A stretch of DNA of 64,000 nucleotides from Rhodococcus sp. HNM0563 (GTDB lineage Bacteria > Actinomycetota > Actinomycetes > Mycobacteriales > Mycobacteriaceae): assembly GCF_012726195.1 (NCBI RefSeq), contig NZ_JAASAF010000003.1:526361-590360 (forward strand), given 5' to 3'. Shown piece after piece: positions 16,779 through 25,916 of this stretch. The stretch's first letter is position 1; each line of letters begins with the position of its first letter. The translations under genes and the position numbers were made by a program. The notes under the pieces were generated by a model, which was given only the letters and a program-made list of their open reading frames with translations, was not told where the DNA came from and ran no database searches.

Positions 16779-17855
16779 GTGGATCTCTCGACCCGGTCGA
16801 GCGCGGCGGTCCGGTCGCTCGCACCCGGCTACTTCGCACTCGTCATGTCCAGCGGCATCATCTCGATCGGACTCCACCTCAGAGGATTCGACGTCTTGTC
16901 GTTGACGTTGCTGATCATCGCGGCAGTGACGTACGTAGCGCTGGTCGTGCTCTCCACCTGGCGACTCGTGTCGTTCCGGAGTTCCCTGCGCTCGGACATG
17001 GCAGATTCCTCCCGCGCATTCGGGTTCTTCACCTTCATCGCAGGTAGCAACGTGCTGGGTGTGCGCCTGATATTGCAGGGCTGGCATTCGACCGCGGCGA
17101 TCCTGCTCCTCGTGGCCGCTGTGACCTGGCTCGTCCTCGGATACGTCATTCCGTGGACCGCCGTCCTCGGCACCACGGAACGTCCAGTGCTCGCCAAGGC
17201 GAACGGCACCTGGTTCATTTGGGTGGTGGCGAGCGAATCGGTCGCCATCGCCGCCGCCGCATTGCAACCGGTCTACGCGGATCTGGACCGCCTGTTGGCC
17301 GCGGTCGCGGTGTTCGCGTGGGCGGTGGGCCTGTTCCTGTATGCCGCGGCCGGGATCTTCGTGGCCGCGCGGATGCTGCAATATCCGCTGCGACCCACCG
17401 ACCTGACCGCACCGTACTGGGTGGCGATGGGGGCGTGCTCGATCACGGTCGTGGCCGGAGCGCAGATCGTCGAGATGGCCGATGCGCCCATGGTCGATGC
17501 CACCCGGGGCCTGATCGCGGGCCTTGCCGTGGTGATCTGGGCATTCGCCACGTGGTTGTTCCCGCCGCTGATCGCAGCGGGTTGGTGGCGGCACCGCGTC
17601 CACAAGGTGCCACTGAGGTACGACTCGTCGCTGTGGTCGATCGTGTTCCCACTCGGCATGTATGCCGTCGCGGGGATCTACCTCGGCCGTGCCGACGAAT
17701 TGCCGCTCGTCGGCGCCGTCGGTGCGGCCGAACTGTGGGTCGCGATGGCGGCGTGGTTGCTCGTGTTCACGGCCATGCTGCGCCACCTGTGGACCACTCT
17801 CGCGCGCCCGCGCGGCATCCCCGCACCGGTTCCTTCCGATCGGAATGCGCCATGA
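16779..17855 (+). CDS. TDT-family (TehA/SLAC1-like) membrane transporter
   Basis: A 358-residue integral membrane protein with about ten hydrophobic helices. The first (APGYFALVMSSGIISIGLHL) has the tellurite-resistance/dicarboxylate transporter (TDT) pattern, and later helices include GTWFIWVVASESVAIAAAAL and WLFPPLIAAGWWRHRV. Relatives carry C4-dicarboxylates, tellurite or anions; the substrate here is unknown. The GTG at 16779 lies 11 bases after the glycosylase stop. The downstream hydrolase starts close to or over its stop, so all four genes to devS are likely one operon. Confidence 0.82.
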   Translation: MDLSTRSSAAVRSLAPGYFALVMSSGIISIGLHLRGFDVLSLTLLIIAAVTYVALVVLSTWRLVSFRSSLRSDMADSSRAFGFFTFIAGSNVLGVRLILQGWHSTAAILLLVAAVTWLVLGYVIPWTAVLGTTERPVLAKANGTWFIWVVASESVAIAAAALQPVYADLDRLLAAVAVFAWAVGLFLYAAAGIFVAARMLQYPLRPTDLTAPYWVAMGACSITVVAGAQIVEMADAPMVDATRGLIAGLAVVIWAFATWLFPPLIAAGWWRHRVHKVPLRYDSSLWSIVFPLGMYAVAGIYLGRADELPLVGAVGAAELWVAMAAWLLVFTAMLRHLWTTLARPRGIPAPVPSDRNAP

Positions 17856-17874
17856 GCCCGGTTACGGTGGTCTG

Positions 17875-18519
17875 GTGAGCGTCGAACTCCTTGACACCGG
17901 CACCGTGCACGGCTGCCTGCATCTCCCCGATGGGGAGCCGCGTGGCGCGATAGCTCTCACCCACGGCGCAGGCAGTAACCGCGACGCGAAGATCCTGCAG
18001 GTGATGTGCGACCGATTCGCCGAGCAGGGCCTCCTCGCGCTGCGCTACGACCTGCCGTTCCGGCGACGCAAACCGAAGGGTCCTCCACAACCGGCCCGCG
18101 CCGCGGAGGACCGGTCCGGCGTCGCCGACGCCGCCGCTGCGCTACGCGAACGGCACACCGGACCGATCTTGATCGGCGGTGTCTCCTATGGGGGCCGGCA
18201 GACATCCATGCTCCTGGCCGACCAACCCGAGGTCGCCGACGCACTCGTACTGTTGTCCTACCCGTTGCATCCCCCGGGCAAGCCCGAGAAAGCCCGAACC
18301 GAGCATCTACCCGGCATCACGGTGCCGACGGTGTTCGTGCACGGCGCCCGCGACCCGTTCGGCGCCCTCGACGAGATACGCGCCGCCGCAGCACTGGTGA
18401 CCGGACCGACGGCGCTTCTCGAGGTGCCTGCCGCCGGTCACGATCTGAGCCGTGCGAAGACGGACCCGTCCGACGCGGCGGTCACCGCGGTACTCGACCT
18501 ACTGAGAGACTCCCTGTGA
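17875..18519 (+). CDS. Alpha/beta-family hydrolase (KANL3/Tex30 or dienelactone hydrolase-like)
   Basis: A 214-residue alpha/beta-hydrolase. ALTHGAGSNRDAKILQ is the oxyanion strand, LIGGVSYGGRQTSML has the nucleophile elbow G-V-S-Y-G, and HGARDPFG and PAAGHDLSRAK hold the Asp and His. The substrate is unknown. The GTG at 17875 is taken because family similarity begins at VELLDTGTV; an in-frame ATG at 17845, overlapping the transporter, is possible. Its TGA overlaps the GTG of the sensor kinase (18516-18519), so the two are translationally coupled. Confidence 0.8.
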   Translation: MSVELLDTGTVHGCLHLPDGEPRGAIALTHGAGSNRDAKILQVMCDRFAEQGLLALRYDLPFRRRKPKGPPQPARAAEDRSGVADAAAALRERHTGPILIGGVSYGGRQTSMLLADQPEVADALVLLSYPLHPPGKPEKARTEHLPGITVPTVFVHGARDPFGALDEIRAAAALVTGPTALLEVPAAGHDLSRAKTDPSDAAVTAVLDLLRDSL

Positions 18520-20186
18520 ATGACATGCCGGATGCGGTCACCGAAGCGCCGATCGACACCCTCCTGACCGAACTGCGTGACCGTCTCGACGACACCGCCA
18601 CAGCACCGGAGATTCTGCGCAGCCTGCTCGAGGCGGTGCTCGTGGTCGGGTCGGGGCTCGAACTCGACTCCATGTTGCAACGCATCGTCCAGTCCGCGGT
18701 GTCGCTGCTCGATGCCCGGTACGGCGCACTCGGTGTGCGCGCCGCCGACGGTGGCCTGTCGGAGTTCGTCTACGAAGGCATCAGCACCGCGCAGCGCAGC
18801 AGAATGGGCCACCTGCCGGAGGGCCGCGGCATCCTCGGTTTGCTGATCAACGATCCTCGCCCGGTACGGCTGGCCGACCTGTCGAAGCATCCGGCGTCGA
18901 TCGGGTTCCCGCCCAACCACCCACCGATGAAGTCCTTCCTGGGCACTCCGATCATGATCCGCGGCAAAGTGTTCGGCAGCATCTACCTGACCGAGAAGCT
19001 GGGCGAGCCGGAGTTCACCGAAGAAGATGCGGTGATCCTGAAAGTGCTGGCGACGTCCGCCGGTATAGCCGTCGACAACGCGCGGCTGTTCGAAGATTCA
19101 CTGACCCGCGAACGGTGGCTCGCGGCAATGGCCTCGATCAACGCTCGGCTACTCGTGGGCGGCTCGGTCGACGAAACGCTCGGTCTACTCACCGGACAGG
19201 TCCGCGAACTGGCCCGCGGCGCAGGAGCTTTCGTCGTCCTCGTCGACGGCTCACGCGGAACCCTTCGCGCTGCGTCACCGACCGCACCCGCGGCCGACAC
19301 GGTGCGCATCGACCTGACCGACACACCGGTGTTGCATGCACTCAAAACCCGGCAGGCGGTCCTCACTGATTCACTGGCCGGACTGCCGTCCGCCGGACAC
19401 GGCAACGAGGGCAACGCGATCGTGTTCCCGCTGTCGGCGACCTCCACCATCACCGGCGTGCTGATCGTCACCCAGGAGGCCGGATCGGATCCGTGGGACG
19501 ACGAAGAGATCGCACAACTGGACTCGATGGCGAATCTTGCAGCAGTGGCACTGGAATTCGCCGAGCAGCAACGCAAGAAGCGATTGCTCGACGTCCTCGC
19601 AGATCGCGACCGAATCGCGCAAGACCTACACGACAACGTGATTCAGCGACTCTTCGCCACCGGAATGAGCCTGCAGAGCGTCATGACCCCCGGCGCGGAC
19701 CCCGGCCGGGTCACCGACGTGATCCACCACGCCGTCGAACAACTCGACCGGACGGTGCGCGAGATCCGCACGACCATCTTCGATCTGCATACGACGGGGG
19801 CTGCGGTCGGCACGAGCCTTCGCCGGAGGCTGCTCGACGTCGTCGGTGATCTCAGCATTCACTCGGCAGTTGCGCCCAATGTCCAATTCATCGGCCCGAT
19901 AGACACTTTGGTGCCCGACCGCATCCACCCCCACGCCGAAGCCGTGCTGCGGGAGGGACTGAGCAATGCACTGCGACACTCCCAATCGGAGAACATCACG
20001 GTGTCGGTGACCGCCGACGACGACTTCCGGATCGAGATCGTCGACGATGGCACCGGCCTCCCCGACGCACCGCGGCGAAGCGGCCTGGCCAACCTCGAAC
20101 GCCGGGCCACACAATGCGGCGGGAAGTGCATCATCGGACCCGGCGACGTCAGCGGAACGCGGGTGTTGTGGAGCGCGCCGCTCTGA
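18516..20186 (+). CDS. devS: DosS/DevS-type GAF sensor histidine kinase
   Basis: A 556-residue soluble kinase with the domain order GAF-GAF-HisKA_3-HATPase. GAF-A (about 40-195) contains SKHPASIGFPPNHPPMKSFL, nearly the same as mycobacterial DosS/DosT. Its His135 aligns with the haem-ligating His149 of DosS, ten residues after His125 as in DosS, so haem-based sensing of O2, NO or CO is expected. GAF-B spans about 205-350. The phospho-acceptor is His372 in DLHDNVIQRLF; the N-box is EGLSNALRHS (Asn484), followed by DDGTGLPD. GTG 18516 overlaps the hydrolase stop. The partner regulator lies tail-to-tail 22 bases away rather than in an operon. Confidence 0.9.
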   Translation: MNDMPDAVTEAPIDTLLTELRDRLDDTATAPEILRSLLEAVLVVGSGLELDSMLQRIVQSAVSLLDARYGALGVRAADGGLSEFVYEGISTAQRSRMGHLPEGRGILGLLINDPRPVRLADLSKHPASIGFPPNHPPMKSFLGTPIMIRGKVFGSIYLTEKLGEPEFTEEDAVILKVLATSAGIAVDNARLFEDSLTRERWLAAMASINARLLVGGSVDETLGLLTGQVRELARGAGAFVVLVDGSRGTLRAASPTAPAADTVRIDLTDTPVLHALKTRQAVLTDSLAGLPSAGHGNEGNAIVFPLSATSTITGVLIVTQEAGSDPWDDEEIAQLDSMANLAAVALEFAEQQRKKRLLDVLADRDRIAQDLHDNVIQRLFATGMSLQSVMTPGADPGRVTDVIHHAVEQLDRTVREIRTTIFDLHTTGAAVGTSLRRRLLDVVGDLSIHSAVAPNVQFIGPIDTLVPDRIHPHAEAVLREGLSNALRHSQSENITVSVTADDDFRIEIVDDGTGLPDAPRRSGLANLERRATQCGGKCIIGPGDVSGTRVLWSAPL

Positions 20187-20208
20187 ATCGCACTGCACCC
20201 GAGCAGGT

Positions 20209-20856
20209 TCAGGACTTTCCCTGCTCCTTGCCCTTGCGCAATTCGGTTGCCAGGACCGCGGCCTGCGTGCGGCGCTGCATCCCGAGCTTCGCGAGCAACC
20301 GCGACACGTAGTTCTTCACCGTCTTCTCAGCGAGGAACAACCGTTCGGCGATCTCACGGTTCGTCATGCCTTCGCCGATCAGCTCGAAGACAGCCTTCTC
20401 CTGATCGGACAACTCCGCCAGCGGGTCGGCGTTCCGCGAAGCGCGAATCCGATTCATCAGCGCGGCGGTGGCGCGACTGTCGAGCAGAGAGCCGCCCTCC
20501 CCCACCGTTCGGACCGCCGATACGAGGTCGGTGCCGAGGATCTGCTTGAGCACGAATCCCGACGCACCGGCCATGATCGCGTCGAACAGCGCCTCGTCGT
20601 CGGAGTACGAGGTGAGCATCAATGCGCGTAGCTCGGGCATCCGGGTACGCAACTCCCGGCACAGTTCGACACCGTTGCCGTCGGGAAGGCGAACGTCCAG
20701 CACTGCGACGTCGGCGCCGCTCCCCGGGATCCGGGCCAGCGCCTCACCCACGGACGCGGCCTCACCCACGACAGTGAAGTCGGGGACGCTGCTGAGCAGA
20801 TCCACCAGTCCACGCCTGACGATCTCGTGGTCGTCGACGAGAAATATGCGGGGCAT
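20209..20856 (-). CDS. devR: DevR/DosR-type NarL-family response regulator
   Basis: A 215-residue regulator. The receiver domain (1-120) has the acidic DD pair at residues 8-9, phospho-acceptor Asp54 in [11 protein letters not shown], Thr/Ser at LTSYSDD and Lys104 in GFVLKQILG. The C-terminal LuxR-type helix-turn-helix is [20 protein letters not shown] followed by [20 protein letters not shown], like DosR. It should activate hypoxia/NO dormancy genes when phosphorylated by the adjacent kinase. The ATG at 20856 has GAAAGG eight bases upstream. A DosR-like box lies midway between it and the divergent Acg gene, so it may autoregulate. Confidence 0.9.
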   Translation of the reverse strand: MPRIFLVDDHEIVRRGLVDLLSSVPDFTVVGEAASVGEALARIPGSGADVAVLDVRLPDGNGVELCRELRTRMPELRALMLTSYSDDEALFDAIMAGASGFVLKQILGTDLVSAVRTVGEGGSLLDSRATAALMNRIRASRNADPLAELSDQEKAVFELIGEGMTNREIAERLFLAEKTVKNYVSRLLAKLGMQRRTQAAVLATELRKGKEQGKS

Positions 20857-20940
20857 CGCACGCACCTTTCGTTCAGCTCGATGGTGCCATGGTTGCAGCC
20901 TTCCACGACGGTGTTCTTCCCAGGGCCGTTCGACGTCACT

Positions 20941-20960
20941 TTCGGGACCTTCGCCCCGTG
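20941..20960. promoter_or_regulatory. DosR/DevR-like box
   Basis: TTCGGGACCTTCGCCCCGTG matches 15 of 20 positions of the mycobacterial consensus TTSGGGACTWWAGTCCCSAA. It lies about 84 bases from both divergent start codons (devR and the Acg-like gene). Confidence 0.65.
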
Positions 20961-20995
20961 CATCGTCCCGCACTCGTGGGAGACGCTCGTAGTAC

Positions 20996-21015
20996 ACCGG
21001 GACATGTGTCGCGCT
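20996..21015. promoter_or_regulatory. Possible second, weaker DosR-like box
   Basis: ACCGGGACATGTGTCGCGCT matches 12 of 20 consensus positions, with an intact GGGAC half-site. It is about 30 bases before the Acg-like start. Mycobacterial promoters of this regulon often have paired boxes; this one is tentative. Confidence 0.3.
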
Positions 21016-21043
21016 CGGTGACGACCGGATGAGGAGGGTAGCG

Positions 21044-21967
21044 ATGACCGTCGACTCCGAAACCTGGTCGCAGAGTGACACTGAGATCATTGCGCGAGCC
21101 GTCATCGAAGCGCCGTCGGTGCACGACACCCAACCGTGGAACCTGACGCTTCCCGGCTCCGCCGCGGAGCTGGAGGAACGTCTCGAGTTCGCGGAGCCCG
21201 GTGCGGACCCCCTCCGGCCCGACCGGCTCATCTCGTGCGGCACCGCCGTGGCCCATCTCGAGCTCGCAATGCGCGTCCTCGGCAGGCAGGTCCGCACAGA
21301 CCTCTGTCCCTTCCCCGATCGGCCGGCCATCATCGCGCGGATCGAGACGCTCCGGAGTGCCGTTCCGGACAGCTCCGACCTCCGGCTGTATGCGGCAATC
21401 TCCCGGCGCAAGAGTCACCGTGACGCTTTCGCCGACATCCCGGTGCCCGCCGAGACCATCGGCGACATCGTCGCCGCAGGCACCCAGGTACCCGGTGTCG
21501 GGATCCGCCTGTTGGCGTCCGATGAGGCCCCGGCTCTCGCCGACATGCTCACCTACTCGGCCGAGGCCAAGCGACGCAATCCCCACTATCAACGCGAGAT
21601 GTTCTCGTGGACGTCGCATTGGCAGCCGGAAGGCAACGCCGAGGTCGTCGAGGACTGGGACGCCACGCTGGACGAGCACGGCGCCGCGGGCAAAGCCATG
21701 ATCACCACCGAGGTGCCCGAGACGTCGGCCCTGGCAGCGGCAATCGATCGCGAAACCGTATTGCTGTTCAACGCCGCGTCCGCCGACCCGATCGACCTGG
21801 TCCGGATCGGGATGGCCACCGAACGCGCGTGGCTGGCGGCCGTCGACAGCCGGCTCTCGGCGTCGGTTCTCACTCATCCGCTCCGAATCGAAGACTCGGC
21901 CGAGCGACTCCGTGCACGATTGGGAATGGCCACACCGCCTCAGCTGATCATGCGGATCGGCTACTGA
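21044..21967 (+). CDS. Acg-family nitroreductase-like flavoprotein
   Basis: A 307-residue protein of the Acg (Rv2032/Rv3127/Rv3131) family, a nitroreductase-fold group in the mycobacterial DosR regulon. Marks are [12 protein letters not shown] near residue 30, [17 protein letters not shown] near 70, [12 protein letters not shown] near 120 with the RRKSHR basic patch, [20 protein letters not shown] near 240 and PLRIEDS near 280. Acg proteins bind flavin but have little classical reductase activity. AGGAGG stands about seven bases before the ATG at 21044. It is divergent from devR, shares the DosR-like box, and is followed closely by a small gene. Confidence 0.85.
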   Translation: MTVDSETWSQSDTEIIARAVIEAPSVHDTQPWNLTLPGSAAELEERLEFAEPGADPLRPDRLISCGTAVAHLELAMRVLGRQVRTDLCPFPDRPAIIARIETLRSAVPDSSDLRLYAAISRRKSHRDAFADIPVPAETIGDIVAAGTQVPGVGIRLLASDEAPALADMLTYSAEAKRRNPHYQREMFSWTSHWQPEGNAEVVEDWDATLDEHGAAGKAMITTEVPETSALAAAIDRETVLLFNAASADPIDLVRIGMATERAWLAAVDSRLSASVLTHPLRIEDSAERLRARLGMATPPQLIMRIGY

Positions 21968-21993
21968 CAGCCCGCGAGGAAGGATCCCCGAAG

Positions 21994-22263
21994 GTGACTC
22001 GAGAACTCACCGCCGTCGAACTCGAAGTGCCGTCGAACGCCGAGTTGTTCCAGACCGTACTGGACATGGCGCAGGCAGCGAAAGCCGGCAACACCTCGGG
22101 GTGGCTGGCTGCCCGCTACGGCGGTCTTCCACTCGAGGATCTCGCCTACACCTGTACAGAGATGCTGGGCATCCTCATCGAGAACAACGCGATCCGGGAG
22201 GGTGTGCACCCGGCCGACATGTGGCGACGCCTGCGCGCAGATGGCGTCGACGAGTTCGGCTGA
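21994..22263 (+). CDS. Small protein of unknown function downstream of acg
   Basis: An 89-residue hydrophilic, mostly helical protein that I do not recognise. Features are ELTAVELEVPSNAELFQTVL, a GNTSGWLAARYGGLPLEDLA motif and ADMWRRLRADGVDEFG at the end. The GTG at 21994 has a GGAAGGA stretch upstream. It starts 26 bases after the Acg-like stop on the same strand and is probably co-transcribed with it, so it may belong to the same hypoxia response. No membrane or signal segment is present. Confidence 0.65.
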   Translation: MTRELTAVELEVPSNAELFQTVLDMAQAAKAGNTSGWLAARYGGLPLEDLAYTCTEMLGILIENNAIREGVHPADMWRRLRADGVDEFG

Positions 22264-22307
22264 TCAGGCTGATCACACTGCCGCTTCACACTCACGTGGT
22301 CGGCGTT

Positions 22308-24461
22308 TCACGCTTCTCCCGGGCCGACCACCCGCATCCCCTCCGGTGGCACCTCCTGAACGATGAACTCGTCATCAGCATCGGCCACGATCGACACATA
22401 GAACACCGGCCGACCATCGATATGCACGTAGCAGCCGATATTGAAACCCACGAGACGTGGGATCCGCTCGAGGGTAGGTACGCCGCCGGTGATTTCGCTG
22501 TCGGGATGCAGCCGTGCCGCTTCGGCAAGAACAGCTCGCTGCACGACGTCTCGGTCGATCAGGTCGTCGTCATCGGTGAGCGTCGAGAACGAGACCGGTT
22601 CAGTGCAGACGAACGGCACCTCGAACCTCATCGGTTGCCGCACACCGTCCTGGGGTGCCGGGGGCACGTAGGGTGCGTTCGTGATCCGGTATGCCGCGAT
22701 CGGGCGATGTGAGACGCGGTCGATCACGAATTTCCAGTAGCCGTTGTGCGTCGGCACGGTGCCGCGCAGTGCCGGCCCCCCAGCCGAAGTCGCCTCCAGA
22801 AACTCGTCGTACCCGAGAACTTCGGCGCGCTCTCCGTGTTCGGTGTCGCGGGTGTGAGCATGCACCTCCGCCAGGTCGGCTTCGAACAATGCCACCGGAT
22901 AGCGGTATTTCCGACCGGCGATCTGGGCATGGAACTCGCGGAGCACGTCGGTTTCGAGATCGTCCGCAATCCACTGCGAGAGCTCGCGGGTGGTCACCTC
23001 CTCGACGGGACGCGGCGGTTCCGGGAAACCACGAAACACCCCGTCCTCGTCGACACTGTCCGCGAAGGATTCGAAGTCCAGGTTCGCAATCGACAGGTTG
23101 TTCTCCACACCCCACATCTCCGAGGGGATGACGCGGAAGGTTCTTCCGCGAGGCCGGTCCGGTTCGTCGGGTCCGGTGTAGACGGCGACGATAGGCATCT
23201 CCGGGCTCCTCACCGTCTCGGTGTCGGCGAGAAACGCGTAGTACGTCGGCGACTCGCCTATTGCTTCGAGAAGCCCGTCGACGGTCAACCCGTCGTATTC
23301 CGGGTTGTCGATGCACGTGAGGTAGGCGGCGAATTCGGTGCCGTCTCCCTGCGGCATCGGAGCCATGGCAGCGACGGCAATGTCGCGCCAGGCGGCGTCG
23401 TCGGTGAAGTCGGTACGGATGAGCAGTGACTCGTCTTCGAGATGTTCGGTGAGAACCCGTCCTGCACCGAGGGTGGCGAGCACCTCCGCTTCGCGGCGAT
23501 CGTGCTCCTCGGTGGCGAGTTCGGCGGTGATCTCAGCGGGGTCGCGATCCGGTGGATCGACCGGCACGATCGAATCCACGATCCGAGCACAGTCGTCCCG
23601 GCTGATGTCCTGGTGGCTGCGAATCTCGTACGTCCAGTCGCCGATGGAATGACGGTAGCGTTCCGGCGTCGAATCGTTCGGCCATTCGACCTTCGGTTCG
23701 CCGATCGCGCTCACCCATCGACGCAACGTGAACTGTGGTGCGTGCCCGCTGATCGACACGCTCAATTCGCCGGTGCGGGCATCACCGGATCGAGACTGTG
23801 CGTTTATTGTCATCGGCAGCCACGTCGGAAGCGCCTGAGGAATACCCGCCAGCGCGCGCTGACGTTCCTCCTGCTCCCTGTTCGATCTCGCGAAGTCATC
23901 CTCGGCTGGGCGTGACGGCCCTGCCCACGAGAACAATGTGGTCTCGAATACGTCGTCGAGACTGGGTTTTTCGAGTTCCATCCAATCATCACCACACTGC
24001 CATCGCAGTGCGACACCGAGTTCTGCGTCGAACACGTAGGTGACCGTTTCGTTCGCGTGCTGGTCGAAGGCGCTCACCTCCCAGCCGTCACGGCCACGAA
24101 CCCGGACCGCCTTGGGCGCACTCGGTCCGACAAATCGTTGATTGTCGAACCCTCGAGTTGCCAGAGGAGGAAACACGCCGTAGGCGCGTAGCAGAAGAGC
24201 CGGCGACGCACCCATGATTGCGTAGCCAGTGGTGGGAGACTTGACGGTGTGCACCATAGTGCCGTCTCCGTCACTGGACCACCTGTCGGTGTCGTTCTCG
24301 ATGAAAGTGGGCTCACCGGACTCGTTCTCGTAACGCCACGTGTTCTCAGGCGCGTGCCACACGCGGCTCCACGATCCGTCGGGCCGGTGGACAGTTCCGT
24401 GAACGGTGCGTCCCATCGTGCCGTAGTTCGAGCCTCGGACCTGTTCCCACGTCGGCGTCAT
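22308..24461 (-). CDS. Large uncharacterised multidomain protein (DUF6924-like central part)
   Basis: A 717-residue soluble protein without a clear functional family. The N-terminal third (about 1-200) is beta-rich (GTVHRPDGSWSRVWHAPENT) and resembles conserved actinobacterial hypothetical outer domains. A middle part (about 325-480), starting LLIRTDFTDDAAWRDIAVAA and including FRVIPSEMWGVENNLSIANL, resembles my memory of DUF6924. The C-terminal part ends in YVHIDGRPVFYVSIVADADD. The start at 24461 (MTPTWEQVRG) is the first ATG that begins homologous-looking sequence. It is convergent with the small gene at 21994 and is the largest gene of the accessory stretch. Confidence 0.6.
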   Translation of the reverse strand: MTPTWEQVRGSNYGTMGRTVHGTVHRPDGSWSRVWHAPENTWRYENESGEPTFIENDTDRWSSDGDGTMVHTVKSPTTGYAIMGASPALLLRAYGVFPPLATRGFDNQRFVGPSAPKAVRVRGRDGWEVSAFDQHANETVTYVFDAELGVALRWQCGDDWMELEKPSLDDVFETTLFSWAGPSRPAEDDFARSNREQEERQRALAGIPQALPTWLPMTINAQSRSGDARTGELSVSISGHAPQFTLRRWVSAIGEPKVEWPNDSTPERYRHSIGDWTYEIRSHQDISRDDCARIVDSIVPVDPPDRDPAEITAELATEEHDRREAEVLATLGAGRVLTEHLEDESLLIRTDFTDDAAWRDIAVAAMAPMPQGDGTEFAAYLTCIDNPEYDGLTVDGLLEAIGESPTYYAFLADTETVRSPEMPIVAVYTGPDEPDRPRGRTFRVIPSEMWGVENNLSIANLDFESFADSVDEDGVFRGFPEPPRPVEEVTTRELSQWIADDLETDVLREFHAQIAGRKYRYPVALFEADLAEVHAHTRDTEHGERAEVLGYDEFLEATSAGGPALRGTVPTHNGYWKFVIDRVSHRPIAAYRITNAPYVPPAPQDGVRQPMRFEVPFVCTEPVSFSTLTDDDDLIDRDVVQRAVLAEAARLHPDSEITGGVPTLERIPRLVGFNIGCYVHIDGRPVFYVSIVADADDEFIVQEVPPEGMRVVGPGEA

Positions 24462-24645
24462 GATCGGAACGTACCCGACGGTTCCGACTCCGGTTGAAGT
24501 CTGAGCTGTGCTCGATCGGCATGCGACTCTCAACGGTGGGCGGCGCAGCGGTCATATCGACAGTGGCGGTCCCTGCGCAGGGGTTGTTTGTGGTGGCTCT
24601 GGGCGTCACCATCGACCGCAACTGTTGTCCTCGCTGAGGCCCCAA

Positions 24646-25071
24646 CTACGGGTAGCCGGACACACGGCGCTGGCGGAGGGTGATCGCCTGACCTCGAATT
24701 GCCAAGAGAACAGCGAGAAACGCGATCGGCAGGTAGAAACCGTATACACCCAGCAACGACGGTATGGACGACATCGCCTCTGAAAAGCCGAGCACCGACG
24801 CCACCACCAGCAATCCGGCGACCGTCCACGCCGCAGAGATGCGCGGCACCGCTACCGGAAGCAAGCACGCCATTGCCGGCAAAACCAAAACGATCACCAT
24901 GCTGTTACCGAAATAGCTCCAGATCGATTCGTTGCACTCAGAAGGACTGATGGCGGACAGCCCAATCTCGCAGTCGGTGATCTGGAGTATCGGATTCGAC
25001 GCCGCAAAGGCGCCCCAAGCAGCCGTAATCATGGCCAGCAGTACCCACGCCCAGCGCGGCACGGTCGTCAT
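24646..25071 (-). CDS. Small membrane protein of unknown function
   Basis: A 141-residue protein with about four hydrophobic helices: WAWVLLAMITAAWGAFAA (6-23), MVIVLVLPAMACLLPVAV (58-75), WTVAGLLVVASVLGFSEA (81-98) and LGVYGFYLPIAFLAVLLAIR (107-126). Between helices 1 and 2 an outward loop has two cysteines (ITDCEIGLSAISPSECNES), which could form a disulfide. No family was recognised. The ATG at 25071 is the natural start. It lies alone, about 180 bases upstream of the large uncharacterised gene on the same strand. Confidence 0.6.
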   Translation of the reverse strand: MTTVPRWAWVLLAMITAAWGAFAASNPILQITDCEIGLSAISPSECNESIWSYFGNSMVIVLVLPAMACLLPVAVPRISAAWTVAGLLVVASVLGFSEAMSSIPSLLGVYGFYLPIAFLAVLLAIRGQAITLRQRRVSGYP

Positions 25072-25470
25072 GAGTCGATCATGTCATTGCTGCTTCGGCG
25101 TACTCAGCGGAAGCGATGAGTAGACGGCTTCATCTCGCCCTGTTCGCGACACCGCGATCCAGAAGACACAACGCTGCGTCCGGAACCGCCCGGCAAGACT
25201 CCGAGCGAACCGAACAATCGTTCGAGGTTGACCCCGATCACGCCACGTGAGATCATCCCTCCACCGGCCTGAATACAGGTCGACCCCGGCAGGTGCGCTA
25301 ACACCGAACCGGGGTCTGGGCACACGACAGATTGGACTGTCATGCACCGTACGGTGGATTCTATCCACACGCCCTTCGGAGGCGTAAATCAGCAACGAGC
25401 CGCGAGCGCATTCCTTCGCGCCGGCCGACACATCACCTGGTCACCAGGTTCTTCACTGACGTCGTAATCT

Positions 25471-25520
25471 TCGAGCCCCTCGATCACTGCCGATTCGGCA
25501 GTGGCTATCGAGGGGCTCGA
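25471..25520. repeat. 50-base near-perfect hairpin
   Basis: The outer arms TCGAGCCCCTCGAT (25471-25484) and ATCGAGGGGCTCGA (25507-25520) are perfect complements. The inner arms CACTGCCG (25485-25492) and CGGCAGTG (25496-25503) pair around the loop ATT, with a 3-base bulge at 25504-25506. No T-tract follows. Confidence 0.8.
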
Positions 25521-25887
25521 GGTGTTCGTCTGCTTCCGCGTGCGCAAGGGCCGCTTCGGTAACCACGGCACGTCGAGAGGCATCGTCGCTCATCTCCCAG
25601 AGTCCGACGTCAGTGCATCGACGCTGCGTACCGGGGTGCCATTCCCCGGCACGAAACCGACTGGGCGCCAGTACCCTTCGTCTCCACAGCTGGCGGTGGA
25701 GCACCCGATCGCGCGGGTCGACACAACCGACCGGGTCCAGTACACGCCACACGTCACCTCCGACGTGGGGCCAGAAGTGCTGGCCGAGACGGTCTATCGG
25801 GGTATGGCGACCGGGCAGCGTTGGGGAAGGGGCCGAAGGCAAGCTCAGGGACCCGTAGGGTCTCCGATCGGTTCGGCAGAGCCGCCC

Positions 25888-25916
25888 GCAGGGCGTCCGA
25901 TTCCCGGACGCCCTGC
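25888..25916 (-). terminator. Stem-loop after the universal stress protein gene
   Basis: Perfect 12-bp arms GCAGGGCGTCCG and CGGACGCCCTGC surround a 5-base loop, six bases beyond the usp stop codon. It lacks a T-tract, which is common in high-GC actinobacteria. Confidence 0.65.

Noticed and set aside
25084..25583. Several short open frames on the minus strand (60-115 residues)
   Set aside because: They have poor composition, no well-placed ribosome site and mutual overlap in different frames; one would run through the 50-base hairpin. Not convincing as genes.
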